Assembly: GCA_016906335.1 (NCBI GenBank) | Contig: JADEYG010000003.1 | Span: 1,178,001-1,242,000, forward strand | DNA from: Novakomyces olei | Taxonomy: Eukaryota > Ascomycota > Novakomycetes > Novakomycetales > Novakomycetaceae | DNA length: 64,000 bases | Direction of reading: 5' to 3' | Shown here: positions 22,301-36,209 of the stretch, piece by piece | How positions within the stretch are numbered: the stretch's first letter is position 1 | How the letters are laid out: each line of letters starts with the position of its first letter | Notes under the pieces: generated by a model | Databases searched by the model: none | Told to the model about the DNA's origin: nothing | The model's input: the letters and a program-made list of their open reading frames with translations, nothing else | Translations under genes and position numbers: made by a program

Positions 22301-23455
22301 CCAACAAGAGCCTGCAGCTTGGAGAAAATACTCTGCACTCGTTCATCACGGCTGCAAGCTTGGGTGCCTCGTACGTGGAGCTCGATGTACAGCTGACAAA
22401 GGATATGGTGCCCGTTATTTACCACGATTTTCTCGTGTCAGAGACGGGACTGGACGTGCCTGTGCACGCTCTCACTCTGGAGCAGTTTCTGGCTGCTTCT
22501 TCGTACAAGCAGCACTCTACGGACAATAGTAAATCGCACAGCGAATGGCGAGAGCCGAGGGCTGATCCTCTCCCGACTCGGCCGCGGGCCCGGTCTTGGT
22601 CAGACGAGCGAAAAAGCCGGGTTGCTGACCCGCATGGAGCAATTGAGAAATGGAAACTAACGCGTGACTACAAGCGCAATGTGGAGAAGGGTAATTCGAG
22701 GGGAACGTCGATACAGGGACCATTTGCTATGCTTGAGCAAGTGCTGAAAGAGGTGCCGGCAAATGTGGGGCTCAATATTGAGTGCAAGTACCCAATGCTG
22801 AGCGAGGCTGAAGACGAGGAAATGGAGCGGTTCGGGATAGACCTGAATGCCTGGGTCGATACTGTACTGCGCTGCGTCTATGAGCACGGGTCAGGGAGAG
22901 ATATTATCCTCTCCAGCTTCCATCCGGATATCTGCTTAATGCTCTCCCTCAAACAGCCGTCTATCCCGATCCTGTTTCTGACAGAGTCAGGCACTTCGCC
23001 AATGAGCGACGTCAGGGCCACTTCCCTGCAACAGGCTATCAGATTCGCGACAAGATGGAACCTGCTGGGGATCGTTACCGCCTGTGCTCCATTGATCTTG
23101 TGTCCGCGCCTGGTAAAGACGGTGAAGGAGTCGGGACTCGTGTGCTTTTCTTACGGCACCCTCAACAATGATACGGAAAACGTAAGGCTGCAGGTCAAGG
23201 CCGGTCTCGATGCTGTTATTGTGGTAAGCGTGTAATTGTTTATACTTATATTCGTATATGAAAAGTGTTTATTTATTTTTTATTTTTTATTTTTTATTTT
23301 TTATTATTTATTATTTATTATTTATTATTTATTATTTACTATTTACTATTTATTATTTATTATTTATTATTTATACACTCTCATAATCTAATGCTCAGGA
23401 TTCGGTCTTGAAAATTCGCAAGGGATTGCAAGACTCTTCCTCTGAGACGTCGTAA
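19369..23455 (+). CDS. GDE1: Glycerophosphocholine phosphodiesterase (SPX-ankyrin-GDPD)
   Basis: Hydrolyses glycerophosphocholine to choline and glycerol-3-phosphate in phosphate and phospholipid turnover. Six exons (19369-19385, 19436-19769, 19987-20085, 20229-21093, 21149-23223, 23399-23455) sum to 1148 aa. The SPX domain opens MKFGKNLSKNQVPEF and includes KILKKLDKKLG, the inositol-pyrophosphate site. Several ankyrin repeats follow (TPLHYAARLGLDGV, TPLYVATRSGSL). A C2-like middle precedes the GDPD catalytic domain at about residues 740-1140: GHRGLGKN, GENTLHSF, YVELDVQLTKDMVPVIYHDF and NIECKYP supply the His/Glu/Asp residues. The first exon is only 17 nt and encodes MKFGK plus two bases. 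The last exon restores the expected ending DSVLKIRKGL after an intron with a TTATTTA array. Confidence 0.93.
23270..23372. repeat. TTTTTA/TTATTTA simple repeat in the last GDE1 intron
   Basis: Low-complexity T/A array in two blocks (TTTTTTATT type, then TTATTTA type), inside the 175-bp intron 23224-23398. Confidence 0.88.
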
Positions 23456-23560
23456 TCGAATTAAGGCGTATGGGGATATATAAAACGGGTCATCTATTTT
23501 TATATAATTTTATGCTCATGCCTGCCATACCTGAGATAAACTGTCTCGGCGCGTCCGTGA

Positions 23561-26670
<3,110 letters not shown>

Positions 26671-27011
26671 ACTGTGGGGCTGAATATGCCTTGAAACCGA
26701 TCGTAATTGCCTGTTCCAACTCGCTCAGGAGCCGAGATTTCTTAATCCACGATACAAAGGCTCTGCCGCGCTTTGCTTTTTTTCAAAAGTGGCGATTGTT
26801 CTGACTCCAGCTTGATTTATCGCATGACGGCAAACAGTCGTTGTCGTGTGTCAATGCTGGTCGCGTCTATATAAAAATAATTAAATAATTAAATAAATAA
26901 ACATTTATTTATTTATTTTTTTATTTTCTAAAATTTATATATATATTTATATATATATAGAGGAAACAAATAATATTCTCGATATCATTTGCACGTGAAT
27001 TATTATTCCCC
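26671..27011. other. Divergent promoter region between ERG7 and SEN54
   Basis: About 340 bp. AT-rich half at 26870-26970 (ATTTATTTATT and TATATATA runs), GC-richer half next to ERG7. No gene seen. Confidence 0.55.
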
Positions 27012-28201
27012 ATGCAAAAGGCCGACGAGGTTGGAAGCGACGACGATGCAGAGGCAACAGCGGACGATTGGGCCAAAGTGCTTTCAGAAACGCAAGTCAG
27101 TAGTACCGCAATGTATAGCTAACAGTCAAGGACCCCAATTATCCCCACTAAACGAGGCGAGAAAGACTTTGAGCCAGATGGAACTCTAAAGCAGAGCGTA
27201 AAGCTACAGGAAAGTCTGAATGCCATGATTGCAGTTCTCGAAGCGCCGCGCGTGGTCAATACGGCTCGTACGCCTTTCTGCTTGTGGCAAAAAGATATCA
27301 GGTTGGCTTACGTGCAGCGACCAAAGGGAGTACACTTTAAATCCATGGGACTGCCTCGTAAAGGCGGCGCTGGAGGATTGTACTTGTTGCCGGAAGAGAC
27401 GATCTTCTTGGCTCAGCGTGGCGCTTTGGTTTGTCTCAATGAGTACGAGCTGCCTATGAGTGTTCAAGAGCTTTACGCTACCATTCTACCACACTGTATC
27501 TCCCTCGAGCACCTTGAGGTAAGCGTTTAGTGCAAGACTTGTAAAGTAATCAAAAGGTATATTCATATTTGCGGAGAGCCGGCTGGCACGTGCAGAGATG
27601 GAAGGCACAAGAGCCTGTTTCCGATAGGCATGTGGGCAGCAGATTGCACTACGAGTTTAATATCGCTTTTGATTTATCAAACACTATTTTGAGCCGTGTA
27701 TTTGGACGTGTACTGGGCCGGCTGAGTAGGCGAGCGTTCCCGGTCCAGAGCACTACGGGCCTGTACAGCTATGGTATCCTTGCCTCCTGTGTCTAGACGT
27801 ACTGACTTCAAGTGGACGCTTTTCGCAGACTTCAGATTGTTCCCCTGTACGATGGCCATAGAGTGAGTGCGAAGGGCGGTATACACTTTTCCCTTTGGAA
27901 ACCCGGGACAAATTTCAAAAAGACTCAGCCCGGGCCCCCAGACTATTACATGACTGTCATCAATGCTCAAGAGCAACGGCTGCCTTCAATGCAGGAACTG
28001 GACGGATTAATAAAGCAGCTTCCAGAGTCTCCCGCAGCCAGTCTGGGCCATAGTCTAAAGACGGGGAAACGAAGTTTGATCTTAGCCGTTGTCGACAGTG
28101 GAGTCATATCTTTTACACGAGTTTCAGATGTTTGTTTTGGAATGCATAGTATTGCGGGTATTAAGCATACGCCCACCAAAAAAGGGGGTCGGAGAAAGTG
28201 A
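27012..28201 (+). CDS. SEN54: tRNA-splicing endonuclease subunit Sen54
   Basis: Structural subunit of the heterotetrameric tRNA-splicing endonuclease that removes introns from pre-tRNAs. Exons 27012-27095, 27126-27518, 27557-27773 and 27813-28201 give 360 aa. The N-terminal Sen54 domain includes KRGEKDFEPDG, then LYLLPEETIFLAQRGALV and LPMSVQELYATILP. The C-terminal domain has YSYLRRAGWHVQRW, then FSLWKPGTNFKKTQPGPPDY and LAVVDSGVISFTR, both typical of the family. The first intron is only 30 bp and still has a GCTAAC box ending at the acceptor. The ORF ends inside the tail of the convergent Elongin C region. Confidence 0.9.
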
Positions 28202-28442
28202 AGATAGCAATAGCATTAGACTGCATGTACATCAGCATTTGTTCAAAAAAATAAAAAATAAAAAAGGGCGTCAAAAGTGTAGATGATAATGATGATTGGA
28301 AAGATATATTTAGCTCAGTAAGGTCGAGATAAAAGGCAATAAATGAAGGAGGTAACGATAATTGATCCCATCGGATTGTCGAAAAGCAGTAAAACAGAGA
28401 AAAGTAGATAAACCAAACAGCAAAATCAAGCTCCTCTGTAAT

Positions 28443-28828
28443 ACCGTCCAAATAGTCTGCTGCTACAAGCAACTCTAGCGCCATTCCTGGCGGCGGATCG
28501 AAATCAGGTACTTCTGGAGCGTCCTGGTACTTGAGATTAAAATACATATACTCGCACACTTTTTCCAGAAGCGTAGCACTGCACTGTCAGCTTTTAGCCG
28601 GGCCAAATTCATACTCAATCTCGGGAAATCGGCATTGGTTGCTTTGTGATTCAACAAAATTGCCTAGAATTAGCTCTAATTCCGTTCAGAATTCGTACCC
28701 GATCCGCCAATCATGTTGCGAATTGTACCAGAGACACATGCGGCTTCACGCGATACAATAAATTCAAACCCGTCAGACGATATTAATTTTACGTACGGCC
28801 GTGCGGCGGATTCTGACTCGTCGGCCAT
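28443..28828 (-). CDS. ELC1: Elongin C (BTB/Skp1-fold ubiquitin ligase adaptor), 3' end unclear
   Basis: Adaptor of cullin-based ubiquitin ligases and of the Elongin complex. Exons 28699-28828, 28615-28663 and from 28578 downward join in frame. The protein reads MADESESAARPYVKLISSDG, then FEFIVSREAACVSGTIRNMI, GNFVESQSNQCRFPEID, LLEKVCEYMYFNLKYQ and PPPGMALELLVAADYLDG, matching Elongin C end to end. Introns are 35 and 36 bp. Elongin C normally ends right after the F-L-D-C position. Here the frame stays open to 28161, into the SEN54 3' end, so either the protein has a long unusual tail or a further intron begins near 28443 (a GTATTA is there). Confidence 0.9.
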
Positions 28829-28865
28829 TGCTAATTGACCTGAACCAGACAGATAGTATATGCCA

Positions 28866-29000
28866 ATTATTTTTATTATTTTTATTATTTTTATTATTTT
28901 TATTATTTTTATTATTTTTATTATTTTTATTATTTTTATTATTTTTATTATTTTTATTATTTTTATTATTTTTATTATTTTTATTATTTTTATTATTTTT
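28866..29000. repeat. ATTATTTTT nonanucleotide array upstream of Elongin C
   Basis: About 15 perfect tandem copies of a 9-bp unit, starting about 40 bp upstream of the Elongin C start codon and thus in its promoter or 5' leader. Creates false Asn/Asn/Lys and Leu/Phe frames. Confidence 0.95.
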
Positions 29001-29224
29001 CGTATTATCCATTAATACAATACGTTAAAGTCACATGTAAAATTATCAGTACATAACAACGGGCACTCGCAGTACTGACTCTATATACAAAGGCTTTGAA
29101 TGAAGATGGCAAAAGCATAAAAAACAATTCTATTATTTCTAGTTATTGTAAATAATGAATCATTAACTTTATTACATATAGCGCTGACGGATTTCCATAC
29201 ACATTACTATATATACTACTGCAA

Positions 29225-31591
29225 TCAAGCTCCCAACTGAGACGCGTCCAGTCCCATTGCGTTCAGGAAGAGGTTCACATTGGCAATTTTCACGTTGGCC
29301 AGCTCGGCGGGTACTTTTCTGGCGTGCACAACATTGTCCAGAACCTTCCCACGAACCTCCACCACCAATGTATGCTGCTGTTGTGAAGACGCAGAGGCAG
29401 CAAAAGCAGCCAAAAACTGCCACGGGTACTGCTCGTCAGAGACTGCCGTAGGTGTCGGCGGAGGGAATACATCATTAAAATGACCTTGTAGAGAAGAGAA
29501 GAGTCCATCAAACACTTGCTTCCAAGCTTCGTTTTCCCCTTCAGCATCTGCAGAATCTGCCTGCCGTAAAATTTGCGCACGGGATACGAGAATGGTTAGC
29601 AACGAAAGCCCAACTTTGGTACGGATTAGCTGGAAAAGGTCGATACGATCAACAATTATCCCCACCAGGCCAGTCACAATACGCAGGGAGGATTCGGAAA
29701 TTTGTGACAGAATCGCGGGAAAAACTGTTCGCAAAAACACGTCAATTTCAAGCTTTGTTTCTGCATCTAAAGCGCCTGTAGAAGGATCAGGTATGCCGTT
29801 ACGAACAACGTCGAGCATACTCAAGTGGGCCATTATCATCGTGACTATTGTCAGGCGCTGTTCGTTGCCAAGGTGACGGAAAATACGGGGCAAGAGCAGC
29901 TTACCCTTGAGCAGGTTAAGTAGAGCGATAAACGGGTGAGTCTCCCCATTTTGAGGCATGTCCATGACGCAGAGCCCACGGTAAATATTGTCGATTTTCT
30001 TGTCGATTTTTTGCTTCCACTCCTCCTCGCTTTCTTCATTATTACGCGGCTGACTAAGCGCGTCTTCCAACTCTAATTGCTGCAAGTAAAGCTGCTCAAC
30101 AGCGGCTAAAACGGACTTGCGGTCTCGAAATTCGAGCGGTGGTCTAGACCCGTCTTTAGACCATACAGAACTTGTACTATTTGCCGTCGTCGTGGCAGTG
30201 GTTAATTGCAACATTTGTTTAGGGGTTCGTACGTTGTGAGCTGTAATTTTGCCCAAAGTTCCCTCCAATTGAGCTCCGCCTCTTGCGTGAGGCCTTTCCA
30301 GGGCAGAGGCCACTATTCTTTGCACCTGCTGTTGCACTTTAGCCAACGGGTTATCGTTGCGTCGACGGTTGCTCTGCTGACCTGTCTGTGACAGGTAAGT
30401 CTGAGCTGCCAGGTTCAATTCTTGTGGAGTAGATCGTTTTCCACGCATAGAAAAGTACACATGATAATAAAAATCATCAGAGGCCGGGTCTTCCGATACT
30501 AACCGTGATAATTGTATACGCGCAACCAGCTGCTTATCGTGAGGTGTCATTAGTCCATTGTATTTGGCAATCTCTGCCAGCTTTCTTCCCCGTGCTGCCA
30601 GTTTGATTTGGTCTTCGGGGGAAATGTAATGCGTTTGTCTTTGCTGGTCCATTATAGACTGTAAATTGGGTGTCATTCCCGCCTCTCTTGCCCATTGTTG
30701 CAAGGCTATAGGGGCCGTGGGCGGACGAACAGGTCCTTGAGGGGGAACGTTTAGACCCGCAGGGCCAACCTGCCCAACTTGTCCTTCTGGTCGGACTACA
30801 GGAGGCCTTACAGGGTGGCCAGGGATACCTTGTTGCACGTGGGGACTGAAGTTTGGATTGTAGGCGGGTACTGTTTGATTTACAGCACTGTAGTTAGGTA
30901 GGCCATAGACAGGACCGGGACCAGGCCCTGGTCCAGGTCCGGGTCCGGGGACAACGGGGCCAGAAGGCGGACGCGGTTGCCGGGCACGATTAGCCAGAAT
31001 CTGTGCTTCAACCTCTTCCAGAGTCAATCCCTTCTTTGCACCTTGTGACGGCTGTTATTAGCTTTACAATAACAAAACTAGTACACAATATTTTACACTC
31101 ATACCTCTGCCGGTTTATCAGTCAGTGACTTTTCAATTTCCGTGACGGATAGAGCCTTGGCTGCCTGAGGCTTCTTAGCCTTTGCAGGTGGTGCAGGACC
31201 CCAGATCGAATCCATTGGCACCAGTTCTGGTATCGGTATCACGACAGTCTCTTGGCCAGATACTGTCGGAACCGGTGGTGCAGGCACTGACTTTTTCCTA
31301 GGCGCAGCAGCAAAAGTTGCCTGATCATCATCGATAGCATCCGACACTTCTGCTGTTTTGCCTGAAAAATCGAAATCTTTCATTCCTGCAGTGACGTCTG
31401 TGCCAAACGTATCGTCGTTGAAGGCGTCATTGGACTCGTCCAGCGTATCGCCGAGTCCGTCATAGGTATCGTCAAATTCGAGGCTGAAGTTAGAAGCTGA
31501 GGCATTTGCTATAATCAGGCGCAACATACACATTTTGGTCCGCACTGCCGGGTTTAATCCCACTCGGGTCAAAGCCGAAAAACGACGCCAT
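29225..31591 (-). CDS. PAT1: mRNA decapping activator Pat1
   Basis: Pat1 links Lsm1-7, Dhh1 and Dcp2 to promote decapping in P-bodies. Exons 31530-31591, 31105-31483 and 29225-31051 sum to 755 aa. The start MASFFGFDPSG followed after the first intron by LEFDDTYDGLGDTLDESNDA matches the conserved Pat1 N-terminus. A Pro/Gly-rich disordered region follows (residues about 170-300, with PGPGPGPGPGP). Conserved middle motifs are MTPHDKQLVARIQLSRL and DFYYHVYFSMRG. The C-terminal half is the helical-repeat domain that binds Lsm1-7 and Dcp2. The first intron is 46 bp. Head-to-head with ERG27. Confidence 0.93.
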
Positions 31592-32092
31592 CTCGGCGGA
31601 ACCGCTTTATGCGCCTTTGGCACCGCTAATGAGAAGCTCGGTACACGCTACACGCGGGGCGGAGACAATATTATCTCAAACACCTCAGGCCGAGCAAGCA
31701 AAAGCTCAATGCTCACTGGCTGGTGTGACTTGAAAAAGCTAAAAGGCGATACGTACAATACTGAATATATTGCGATTATTATACACATTTCAAAGCGCTG
31801 GGCTTTGGCGTACTTTTACACTAAAATTATATAAATAATTACGGCAATAAATGGTGTATTCTCTATACTTACGATATTAATATTCGTATCATTGCAGCTA
31901 ACCCTAACTTGAGCTGTAATTAGCCCTAACTAACCCTTCGCCAGAACAGATTTGGGACAGTACAATAAAGCATGTATCAATCAATGTATGGTGATGGACA
32001 ACACAAATTATGACATAAAATATACGCTTCGCCAAGTATTACTGATAGAGCAGTACCGCAATTTCACGTGAGCAGCCTTCGACTTGCGAGTC
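31592..32092. other. Divergent promoter between PAT1 and ERG27
   Basis: 501 bp. Holds an exact TAACCCTAA at 31899-31907 followed by a weaker copy (TTAGCCCTAACTAACCC) near 31920. The open frame at 31535-31834 has no recognisable content. Confidence 0.55.
31899..31907 (-). promoter_or_regulatory. Telobox-like TTAGGGTTA (reverse) in the PAT1/ERG27 promoter
   Basis: Reads TAACCCTAA on the plus strand, with a degenerate second copy about 25 bp downstream. Third exact copy in a divergent promoter of this window. Confidence 0.4.
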
Positions 32093-33281
32093 ATGGCACA
32101 GCAGCCGCTCAATCATATAAAGACTCCGTTCACTGTACTGATAACCGGTGCAAACAGGTACACGCAAGCATACAATGAAGAAACTGCATAGGTACTAAAT
32201 GAAAAAGCGGTCTCGGGTTCGCAATTGCGAGTCGCGTAATAGATCGATGCATAGCTGAGCGGAGACGGGCACGTATTATCATCACGTGCAGGTCACGAGA
32301 TAAGGCAGTTGATGCAATCGAGAAACTATGCAAAAGGCGTACAGCGCGTGACCTGTTACATCTTATAATGGCATATGAATTGCTTGATACTGCAAGTATG
32401 GCATCCGTCCAAGCTTGTGCTGATGCTCTTCAAAAGTATAAATAAATTGTCTTTTCTTGTTTATTTCTTTCTCTCCTTTTCGCTGCAAATCTAATTGCAA
32501 GGTATCAAAGGATCGATGTTGCCTTTTTCAACGCAGGAACATGGTCAATATCGCACATCGATTTTAAGGCGGCAATAGCCGAATTCTTTCAGCGTGGACT
32601 ATTGGCCTGCTTAACTACGCCCGAGTTTTATGTACAGCGCACTGGGGAGACAACAGCTGATGGAATGGGGTACTTGTTCCAGGTCAATTTCTTTGCGCAA
32701 TACTATTTGGTACGTTTAGACACCGCACTTGCATTAATCATTATTAGAAAGTCCAATTGTTACCACTGTTACAAGGCGGCCGGGCTGTCTTTACGTCTTC
32801 TCTTACTAGCACGGGCAACGTAAATGTGGAGGACTGGCAATGTATTCATGGCTCCAAACCTTATGAAACCTCAAAATCTGTGCTGTCTAGCGTCTATGCA
32901 GAATGTAGGCAACCCGATACGCTTGAATACTTGGTACAGCCAGGGCTCTTTCGTTCCGGTATGTGGGACCAAGGTATAGGAGCATTGCTGGCGATACTGG
33001 CTCAAATTTGTTTTTTCCTGGCCCGTTTGTGCGGTAGTCCCTGGCACAATATGTTTCCAGATAAATCAGCCATTGCTTTCGAGTGGGTCGGATTTGACGC
33101 TGGATCAGAGCATCAGGGCATACGTTGGGGTTCTGCCACTACGCGATTAGGGCAAGAGTATGTTCGGGAAACGGATGTAATCGAGCGAACTGAAAATACT
33201 AGGGTAATTTTTGGTAAAGCAAAGGCATTGATGAAGGAGTGGCAGGATAAATTGCATAAAGAGAAGAAAATAGAGGCTTAA
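32093..33281 (+). CDS. ERG27: 3-keto-steroid reductase Erg27
   Basis: Short-chain dehydrogenase that reduces 3-keto sterols during C-4 demethylation in ergosterol synthesis. Exons 32093-32157, 32208-32435, 32502-32709 and 32748-33281 give 344 aa, very close to yeast Erg27 (347). The NADP-binding TGANSGLG motif forms across the first splice junction. FFNAGTW is the N-A-G motif, and the catalytic Ser and Y-E-T-S-K (YxxxK) follow in the fourth exon. A hydrophobic stretch (LLAILAQICFFLARL) near residue 255 may contact the membrane. In yeast, Erg27 physically protects Erg7; the ERG7 gene is 5.4 kb away here. Confidence 0.88.
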
Positions 33282-34330
33282 TTCAAGTCTTTCTGAAATT
33301 GGGAAAAGGTTATAATTTGTAAGCAAATCAATGGGTTTGATTCTGCTGTTGCTCTACCCCTAATTTATTATACTATTATATAAACTAAGCTCTACAATTC
33401 AAACACGATTACGATACGGTCGGCTAACCCTGGATTAATTGTTTGGTATTTTGTAGAATGTTCTTGTATTAGGCGAACGCCAAGAGTGCACAGTTAGAGC
33501 GAAACTTTGGTCACAGTCAAGGAATAATGAACAATGAACAATTTGCACTTTTTCCACAGACAAGGCGGAGGGTACAAATGAGCCAGGTTAAACATTGTCT
33601 ATATTACTCTAAAAATGAAAGGACCTATCTATTAGCAATTAGAATGCACAAGCGTGTAATAGTCGACAGATGACTAGAGCTCTGTCTATACATTCTCTGA
33701 AAATCATTCACTAAAAGCTTGCCTGTTTTCTTGGACGTTAGCACAAAGGCTAATGAGCAGCAAATACAAGGCTTATTCTAAACTTATTTACCAGCGAGTT
33801 TCTTCTGTAAATTAATTATTTAATATAGAGAGAGAATTATATATCGGCGTTGCTAAAGTGTCCTTTTAATTTGGAGAGACAGTACTGAACATAGCGAGCT
33901 CTTCGCATTAGAATGAGACAATGGCACATTTTGAAACTCGAAAAGGGCCTTTGGCAGCCTTGTGCAAGCAATGTTAAATTTCAAAAAAAGATGATCGTGA
34001 CGTCTTCTATGTAGAGTATACCAGTATCAAGCTAGAACAATGCTACCGCGTCTAACGAGCAACTTCGACGCTAAAAGATATATCCCAGAACGAGACTAGT
34101 CAGTATTCAGTATTCAGTGTAATTTCGTGTTTCCGTAATGTTCGTGTTTCTGTACTTTGCCCCCTACATTGGGAATACGCACACACAATAGGGCTTTGCC
34201 ATTATTGTGGCACAATGTGGTCAAATAAATTTACGCTCCATGCGTACAAGCAATATAGTGGTTTTTCCCAACGTCTTGGGCTTAGTTGGCAATTTAGTTT
34301 GTCTCAGGCTGGCCGACATTAGTGCAGCCA
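33282..34330. other. About 1 kb intergenic region, no gene seen
   Basis: AT-rich and free of long open frames on both strands. No tRNA-like cloverleaf, no tandem array. Likely ERG27 3' end and KTR promoter, perhaps with a non-coding RNA that cannot be recognised by eye. Confidence 0.5.
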
Positions 34331-35644
34331 ATGGTCAGCGTTCTCGGATCCCCGATAGCCAGAGCATTGCTCGTAGTATGCGCTTTTCTACTGACTTCTC
34401 ATTTCATATTGCGCAATGTCACAGGCAGAGTCGATCTATCCAGGCGGCCTTCCTCAAAGACGGCGACGGGAAGAGATCGTGTGCTTGGTGATGCAATTAC
34501 TCCAATGCGTAAAGCCGAGTTCTTCTCTTCGCCTCCCGTGGAGACGTCCAACGATACAGAAGTACGGGCTACTTTTGTTTCACTTGCCCGCAATACTGAT
34601 CTGAATGATCTGCTTGCTTCTATCAAAGAGGTTGAAGAAGCCTTCAATCACAAGTACAAATATGGCTGGATATTTTTGAACGAGCAAGAGTTTACAGAAG
34701 AGTTCAAGACGCTCACTACACGCGCTGTCTCTGGGCCAACTCAGTACGGCTTTATACCGCAAGAACAATGGAGCGTGCCCTCGCACATTGACATGAGCTA
34801 CGCGGAGGAGAGAATGACTCAAATGCAGAATGAAGGCGTCATTTATGGCGGATCGTTGTCCTATCGGCACATGTGTCGATACGAGTCGGGGTTTTTTTGG
34901 CGGCATCCTTTACTACAGGATTATGAGTATTACTGGCGAGTTGAACCGGGAATCAAAATGTAATTATTTTTCAGATTTTTTTTAGCTAATTGCAGAATGT
35001 GTGATGTGGACTACGATCCTTTCAAGTTTATGAAGGCAAACGATAAAAAGTATGGGTTTGTGCTCACCTTGCCCGAGTACCCGGCCACTATTCCTACACT
35101 GTGGCGTCGCACTCGCGAATTCTTACAAGAGCATCCCGAGTATATCGCAGATAATAATCTCTGGAACTGGCTTACGGATGACGGGGGAAAGAGCTACAGT
35201 GGTTGTCATTTTGTATGCTTTGTATCTGTTTGGCTACTATCTAACTACTGCAGTGGAGCAATTTTGAAATTGCGAGTCTAGACACTTGGCGCACAGGCGC
35301 CTATCCAGAATATTTTGACTATCTCGATAAGGCAGGTGGATTCTTCTACGAACGATGGGGAGATGCTCCAGTTCATTCAATTGCAGCCGGAATGTTTCTG
35401 CGACGGGACCAGGTCCACTTTTTCAACGATATTGGTATGACGGGTGTTTATTGGCTTTTATTGACGCGATTTAGGTTATTATCACATACCATTTACGCAT
35501 TGCCCGATTGAGCAAGATTTTCGATCCAAGTGCCGTTGTGATCCAGAGGAAACTCTTGATTGGAAAGGGTGGTCGTGTCTAAGTAAATGGTTCCGTGTGA
35601 ACGAACTACCGTTACCAATAGGTCACGAGAAATACGGAAATTAG
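34331..35644 (+). CDS. Alpha-1,2-mannosyltransferase, KRE2/MNT1/KTR family
   Basis: Golgi type II membrane enzyme (GT15) that extends O- and N-linked mannan. Exons 34331-34959, 34996-35212, 35254-35434 and 35475-35644 give 398 aa. Residues about 8-26 form the signal anchor ([17 protein letters not shown]). The catalytic domain holds [17 protein letters not shown], then [37 protein letters not shown], then [13 protein letters not shown] and [20 protein letters not shown], all characteristic of the family. The conserved Glu of the R-V-E-P motif is present. The first intron contains two in-series acceptor-like sites, and only the second keeps the frame. Which KTR paralogue it is cannot be told. 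Confidence 0.92.
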
Positions 35645-36209
35645 TACGGGAAATGTTTTGATACTGCTGACGAGTTTTTGGTCTATTACATTGTATTCAT
35701 TCGTGCAATGGATCAATGGTGCAAAATGTGTGTGTTTAATGGTTTAATGGCCGCGCGTGTGCGCACCTCTTTTATTCCGTTTAATTTTGTCTATACTGGT
35801 GTTTAAACTAGTCATGTCCGCAATGATCTTACTCTAGATCAGAATCAATGCAAATTTGATTGTAATAATGATTTTCATCAATTTGCTTATTGCTTTTGCG
35901 ATTTTGCAATGTATATCGGTTTCTAATTTGCATGCAGTTCATATGTCCAATCTATTTTTTACAGTTTATTTTCTTTTTTGTATTCCAACTTACTTATTCC
36001 ATGTCTTTATCCTCGAGTATCTTTTGCCTCCTTATCCGTTTATTCATATAGCATAGACCGCATATAGCATTACTTATTAATATCTAAAATTTTAGGGTGT
36101 TGAAAAATTATTGTAATTAGCACGAGTTTAATATATAGAGCGTCGAATAGAATAATAATCTTTCCTCTCCATTGGCGATCAAGACAAAACTTGCAATCAG
36201 GATAAGAAA
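35645..36209. other. Intergenic, T-rich region upstream of ARB1
   Basis: 565 bp of AT-rich DNA with T-rich plus strand, which makes a false hydrophobic frame at 35856-36056. No gene seen. Confidence 0.55.

Noticed and set aside
33282-34330. Search for tRNA genes in the long intergenic gap (and in other gaps)
   Set aside because: No GGTTCRANNC box paired with an A-box at the proper distance was seen by eye.
34959-34995. KTR exon 1 ending at the first AG (after TTTTTCAG)
   Set aside because: It breaks the frame; the second AG at 34994-34995 yields the expected [12 protein letters not shown] motif.
35856-36056. Hydrophobic 66-aa open frame upstream of ARB1
   Set aside because: T-rich composition explains it; no homologous pattern recognised.
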